Source: Clavibacter sp. A6099
GTDB taxonomy: Bacteria; Actinomycetota; Actinomycetes; Actinomycetales; Microbacteriaceae
DNA length: 64,000 nucleotides
Direction of reading: 5' to 3'
Assembly: GCF_021919125.1 (NCBI RefSeq)
Contig: NZ_CP083439.1
Location: forward strand, 3,196,954-3,260,953
Shown here: piece after piece, positions 60,948 to 64,000 of the stretch
Numbering within the stretch: position 1 is the stretch's first letter
How the letters are laid out: every line of letters starts with the position of its first letter
Translations under genes and position numbers: made by a program
The notes under the pieces: generated by a model
The model's input: only the letters and a program-made list of their open reading frames with translations
Databases searched by the model: none
Told to the model about the DNA's origin: nothing

Positions 60948-61150
60948 CGTCGCACGACGCCTGGGCTCACAGTCGAAGGATCGACTATCACTCTGCGGGC
61001 CTCGGAATAGTAGCGTCGATCATCCGAAACGCCTAGCTCTGCTCAGTCCCGTCTCCACGACTTCCGCGTCACAGCCACCCATATCCCAGCACTCGTTGGT
61101 GACACGTATGTGCTACTTAGGCGCCGTCCCGTGGCTGCGTTCGAAGACGA

Positions 61151-61181
61151 GAGAGGCCCGATCCGCCGGACCGGGCCTCTC
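61151..61181 (-). terminator. Hairpin terminator after khpB
   Basis: GAGAGGCCCG (61151-61160) pairs with CGGGCCTCTC (61172-61181) around an 11-base loop. It lies 18 bases beyond the khpB stop codon. Confidence 0.8.
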
Positions 61182-61198
61182 CATTCACGCCGCGGGAT

Positions 61199-61762
61199 TC
61201 ACGCCTTCGTGATCACCGTGTGACGGTCGCGCCCCTCACCCTCGGACTCCGAGGTGTAACCCCGCTCGGCCACGATGTCGTGTACGAGCTTCCGCTCATA
61301 CGACGACATGGGCGGGAGCGACGCAGTCGCAGATCCAGCGGAGATGCGCTCGATAGCGCGGTCGACGAGCTGGGCGAGCTCGACCTGACGCGCATCTCGA
61401 GAGCCGCCGACATCGAGGATCAGACGGCTGAACACGCCCGTCCTGTTCTGGACCGCGAGCCGCGTCAACTCCTGGAGGGCCGTGACGGTCTCCGGGTTCG
61501 ACAGCAGGCGCAGGTCCTGGGAGTCCGCCGCGTCGACGGAGACGTATGCACGCCCTCCGCGCTGATCGATGTCGATGTCGCCGTCCAGGTCGCAGATGTC
61601 GAGGAGCTCCTCGATGTAATCAGCCGCAATGTCGCCCTCGTCGACGCCATCAGCGCCGACGGCCACCGCGGCCTGCTCGATCTCGGAGTCCTCCGCCACA
61701 CCGTCAACACCACGACCACGTGCCGTGGGCACGAGCACCGGCTCGCTCTCTACGTCGGTCAT
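61199..61762 (-). CDS. khpB: RNA-binding protein KhpB (Jag, KH and R3H domains)
   Basis: A 187-residue RNA-binding protein. The N-terminal 45 residues are acidic and unordered. A KH domain runs about 46-115 (YIEELLDICDLDGDIDIDQR), and an R3H domain at the C-terminus has ELAQLVDRAIERISAG and LPPMSSYERKLVHDIVAERG. The separate Jag-N domain of firmicutes is missing. It starts with ATG overlapping the yidC stop (ATGA) and is the last gene of rpmH-rnpA-yidD-yidC-khpB. Confidence 0.93.
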   Translation of the reverse strand: MTDVESEPVLVPTARGRGVDGVAEDSEIEQAAVAVGADGVDEGDIAADYIEELLDICDLDGDIDIDQRGGRAYVSVDAADSQDLRLLSNPETVTALQELTRLAVQNRTGVFSRLILDVGGSRDARQVELAQLVDRAIERISAGSATASLPPMSSYERKLVHDIVAERGYTSESEGEGRDRHTVITKA

Positions 61763-62721
61763 CGGCTCTTGGATCCCGCCTGCTTCTTGGCGCGGTTCTT
61801 ACTCACCGGCTGCTGACGCTGTGCCGGCTTGCGCTCCTCCACCACGATGGTCGACGACTCCGACGCCGTCTCAGGGGCGACCAGCTTGCCCTTGCGCGCC
61901 AGCCGAGCCTCACGGGCGCGCGCGGCCTCGCTACCCGGAGTCGGCATGTTGCGGATGACGAGGAACTGCTGCCCCATCGTCCAGAAGTTCGAGACCAGCC
62001 AGTAGAACATCACGCCGAGGGGGAAGGCGATGCCGGACACGGCGAACACCAGCGGGAGGATGTACAGCAGGATGCGCTGCTGCTTGAACATCGGGCTGGC
62101 CTTGGTCTCCTCGGACATGTTCTTGGCCATGATCTGCAGCTGCGTGATGAACTGCGACGCGCTCATGAGGATGACCATCGTGGTCGCGATGACGATGACG
62201 GTGACGTTGCCGTTGGCCGTCGAGATCGCCGACTGCAGGGGAGCGCCGAGGAACGACGACTCGCCGAACGAACGGGAGAGCTGCTCGTTCAGGAGACCGA
62301 TGCCCGGCAGCTCCTCCACCGCGGCACGGTGGAGCACCGAGTAGAGCGAGAAGAAGATCGGCATCTGCAGGAGCAGGGGGAGGCAGCTGCTCAGCGGGTT
62401 GGTGCCGGTGTCCTTGTACAGGGCCATGGTCTCGCGGGACATGGCCTCGCGGGAGAACTGGTCGCGCTTGCCCTTGTACTTGTCCTGGATCTTCTTCAGC
62501 TGCGGCGCGACCTCCATCATGCGGCGCTGGTTCTTGATCTGGCGCACGAAGATCGGGATGAGCGCAGCACGGACCACGAGCACGAGGCCCACGATCGAGA
62601 GCACCCAGGTGGCGCCGTTGTCGGGATCCAGCCCGAGGGTGGTCCACAGCGTGTGGAAGCCGACCAGGATGAGTTCGATGACCCACTTGATCGGCCACAG
62701 GATCGTTCCGAGGAAGTCCAT
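61759..62721 (-). CDS. yidC: Membrane protein insertase YidC
   Basis: A 320-residue Oxa1/YidC-type insertase with five conserved transmembrane helices. LGTILWPIKWVIELILVGFH is the first. VLRAALIPIFVRQIKNQRRM contains the conserved Arg-bearing groove region. LPLLLQMPIFFSLYSVLHRA and FPLGVMFYWLVSNFWTMGQQ follow. The C-terminus is basic (RQQPVSKNRAKKQAGSKSR), as needed for ribosome contact. It lacks the large periplasmic domain of Gram-negative YidC. Confidence 0.95.
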   Translation of the reverse strand: MDFLGTILWPIKWVIELILVGFHTLWTTLGLDPDNGATWVLSIVGLVLVVRAALIPIFVRQIKNQRRMMEVAPQLKKIQDKYKGKRDQFSREAMSRETMALYKDTGTNPLSSCLPLLLQMPIFFSLYSVLHRAAVEELPGIGLLNEQLSRSFGESSFLGAPLQSAISTANGNVTVIVIATTMVILMSASQFITQLQIMAKNMSEETKASPMFKQQRILLYILPLVFAVSGIAFPLGVMFYWLVSNFWTMGQQFLVIRNMPTPGSEAARAREARLARKGKLVAPETASESSTIVVEERKPAQRQQPVSKNRAKKQAGSKSR

Positions 62722-62731
62722 GAGGTGGTCG

Positions 62732-63043
62732 TTAGCCCTTTCCGTGGCTGGGTGCGACGACGAATCCGAGCCTCGTGCGCCGGTACTGCTGGACCCGACG
62801 AGCGGGGACGTCGTCGATGCCGCCCGCCGCCCAAGGGTGGCACCGGCACACGCGCCACGCGGCGAGGAGGCCGCCGTGGACGATCCCGTGCTCCTGCACG
62901 GCCTCGAGGCCGTAGGCCGAGCACGACGGGTAGTACCTGCACACGTCCCCGTACAGAGGGGATACGACGCGCCGATAGAGGCCGATCACGGCGATGGTTG
63001 CGTTCCGAGGCGCTAGGACGACGGAGGTCAGTGCCCTCTTCAT
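62732..63043 (-). CDS. yidD: Membrane protein insertion efficiency factor YidD
   Basis: A 103-residue small protein with the signature GLYRRVVSPLYGDVCRYYPS and CSAYGLEAVQEHGIVHGGLL, followed by RVCRCHPWAAGGIDDVP. The Cys residues are conserved in the family. It supports YidC function at the membrane. Its start overlaps the rnpA stop (ATGA), and yidC begins 10 bases downstream. Confidence 0.94.
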   Translation of the reverse strand: MKRALTSVVLAPRNATIAVIGLYRRVVSPLYGDVCRYYPSCSAYGLEAVQEHGIVHGGLLAAWRVCRCHPWAAGGIDDVPARRVQQYRRTRLGFVVAPSHGKG

Positions 63044-63381
63044 ATCGTCCTCACGACCCGCGTCACGGCTGACGCGATCTCCTCATGCAGGGTATCCCAC
63101 GGTGTCTGCTCCATGCCTGGCAGTACTCGGATCACGATGGAGGTGCCCGCGGGTACCGTGGGGAGCACATCGGCCGACACGGCCTTGAGGCGCCTGCGGA
63201 CGAGGTTTCGGGTCACGGCGTTGCCGACCTTCTTCGAGACGATGAACCCGAAGCGGGCAGGCGCATCACGGGGTCCGGCCAGTGCGGACACGACCGCGGT
63301 CCCCGTGGTGGTCCGGCGTCCTCGCCTGACGATGGTGCGGTAGTCCGCACCGCTCGTCACGCGATTCCGCCGAGCGAGCAC
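63040..63381 (-). CDS. rnpA: Ribonuclease P protein component
   Basis: A 113-residue basic protein subunit of RNase P, which removes 5' leaders from tRNA precursors. MLARRNRVTSGADYRTIVRR at the start, RFGFIVSKKVGNAVTRNLVR RR-type motif (VGNAVTRNLVRRRLKA) near residue 55 and the C-terminal helix match the family. It starts with GTG, 3 bases after the rpmH stop. The catalytic RNA gene is not in the window. Confidence 0.94.
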   Translation of the reverse strand: MLARRNRVTSGADYRTIVRRGRRTTTGTAVVSALAGPRDAPARFGFIVSKKVGNAVTRNLVRRRLKAVSADVLPTVPAGTSIVIRVLPGMEQTPWDTLHEEIASAVTRVVRTI

Positions 63382-63384
63382 GTG

Positions 63385-63522
63385 CTACGCGGAGAGCTCG
63401 GTGCGTCCCTTGCCACGACGGGCGGCGAGGATGGCACGGCCGGCACGGGTGCGCATGCGGAGGCGGAAGCCGTGCTTCTTGGCCTTCTTGCGGTTGTTCG
63501 GCTGGAAGGTGCGCTTGCTCAC
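63385..63522 (-). CDS. rpmH: 50S ribosomal protein L34
   Basis: A 45-residue L34: [20 protein letters not shown], then [20 protein letters not shown] and the end TELSA. It starts with GTG at 63522. It is the first gene of the rpmH-rnpA-yidD-yidC-khpB operon, the usual divergent neighbour of dnaA in bacteria. Confidence 0.96.
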   Translation of the reverse strand: MSKRTFQPNNRKKAKKHGFRLRMRTRAGRAILAARRGKGRTELSA

Positions 63523-63609
63523 GATGAGTCTCCACTCAGGTTGGTCCACGGGGCCGACGAGTGCGGCTGGGAAGATGGGGCAGCCTCGAGGGGCTGGGTC
63601 AACTGCCTA

Positions 63610-63638
63610 AATCTACGGGCCGGGCGGGCTGCGGTCAA
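63610..63638 (-). promoter_or_regulatory. Sigma-70 promoter of the rpmH operon
   Basis: Minus-strand TTGACC (63633-63638) and TAGATT (63610-63615) are separated by exactly 17 bases. This is the best -35/-10 pair in the window and gives an rpmH leader of about 80 bases. Confidence 0.75.
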
Positions 63639-63658
63639 ACCCGGGAGCCGGATCGTGA

Positions 63659-63667
63659 TTATCCACA
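63659..63667 (+). promoter_or_regulatory. DnaA box TTATCCACA
   Basis: Perfect match to the classical DnaA box, in the gap between rpmH and the expected dnaA gene. Confidence 0.75.
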
Positions 63668-63807
63668 CAGACCGGCCATCGGCCGGTATCGACATGCCGC
63701 CGTCGATAGGGTCGATTTGTCCTGATCTCCGACAGTGGCTACCGTGTGGCGTGGCCGCGACGCGTCGGGGATCGCCCGCGCGGTGCTGACGGCCCGTTCG
63801 CACACAG

Positions 63808-63816
63808 GGTGGATAA
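63808..63816 (-). promoter_or_regulatory. DnaA-box-like GGTGGATAA
   Basis: Matches TGTGGATAA (reverse of TTATCCACA) at 8 of 9 positions, 140 bases from the perfect box. Confidence 0.5.
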
Positions 63817-64000
63817 CCCTGTGAGTAACTATGCTGTCCGCGGTCGCGGTACCCGGATGGTCCGCACCCTCGGAGCCTCCGGGGACGGACGCCGCACGAA
63901 CGACCGCGACGCCCTTCCAGCGTCGACAGCAGTCCGCGCACCGCGTGGCGGCCCCGGCACCAGCCGCGGGACCGAGCCTGGTGACGGCAGATGGGGAAAC

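Larger units (their letters stand above)
60652..61198. other. 547-base intergenic region with two parS sites
   Basis: No convincing gene is found; the open frames crossing it have poor codon character. It contains parS sites at 60836-60851 and 60932-60947 and the khpB terminator at 61151-61181. The lower GC content than the surroundings fits a non-coding centromere-like region. Confidence 0.75.
63523..64000. other. 478-base origin-proximal region between rpmH and dnaA (expected beyond window)
   Basis: No gene is seen up to the window end. It holds the rpmH promoter and two DnaA-box-like sites. The dyad AGGGT-GGATA-ACCCT (63806-63820) and the AT-rich tract after it (AACTATGCT) may belong to the dnaA promoter. 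The dnaA gene itself is not visible. Confidence 0.65.

Noticed and set aside
60679..61212. 177-residue plus-strand frame across the parS region
   Set aside because: Codon use and composition look non-coding, it contains two parS sites and a terminator arm, and it runs into khpB antisense.

Overview
The window is very GC-rich, densely coded actinobacterial chromosome. Its gene content and order point to a plant-associated Microbacteriaceae, most like Clavibacter: polyphosphate glucokinase, a CtaG/CopD fusion, a DUF6049 protein next to murJ, Microbacteriaceae-type small proteins, and the order rpmH-rnpA-yidD-yidC-jag-rsmG-parA-parB at the right end. That order places the right edge at the replication origin, with dnaA expected just beyond base 64000. 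No insertion sequence, prophage, CRISPR array, rRNA or tRNA gene was seen.

Layout. 1-14.8 kb holds mixed housekeeping and accessory genes: a DNA glycosylase, short-chain, Gfo/Idh and zinc-type dehydrogenases, an FMN reductase, deoC, an M18 aminopeptidase, a DUF305 lipoprotein, a dienelactone-hydrolase-like protein that has lost catalytic residues, small membrane proteins and a PIF1/RecD-like helicase. 15.3-19.5 kb is a ferric-siderophore ABC importer with a divergent binding lipoprotein and a DtxR-type iron box between them. 19.5-23.4 kb has a small winged-helix regulator with its membrane partner and a CtaG/CopD protein. 23.5-28.1 kb is a zinc-themed block: HU, cysteine-poor L28/L33/S14, a Zur-like repressor and ZnuABC. 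28.1-32.8 kb encodes a 2-oxoacid dehydrogenase (E1alpha, E1beta, E2) and a HisC-like aminotransferase. 32.9-44.4 kb carries a WXG-like/hydrolase pair, a low-molecular-weight phosphatase, purB, ppgK, glycerate kinase, a glycosyltransferase, a MerR regulator and prfC.

44.5-64 kb is the origin-proximal core. It contains rpsF-ssb-rpsR-rplI and dnaB, cca, DUF6049-murJ, trxB-trxA, an aminotransferase and a Ddl-like ligase, parB-parA with three parS sites, and rsmG, khpB, yidC, yidD, rnpA, rpmH.

Regulation visible in the DNA: many genes have a TANNNT -10 box 6-8 bases before the start codon, the signature of leaderless transcription. Other signals are an iron box, a SigR-type promoter before trxB, a probable S6:S18 leader before rpsF, a DnaA-box cluster between rplI and dnaB, an inverted-repeat operator upstream of the regulator at 19.6 kb, and several strong hairpin terminators. 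The palindrome GGATCC is far more common than base composition predicts. Coordinates and motif matches were read by eye; family names come from recognised motifs, not database searches.
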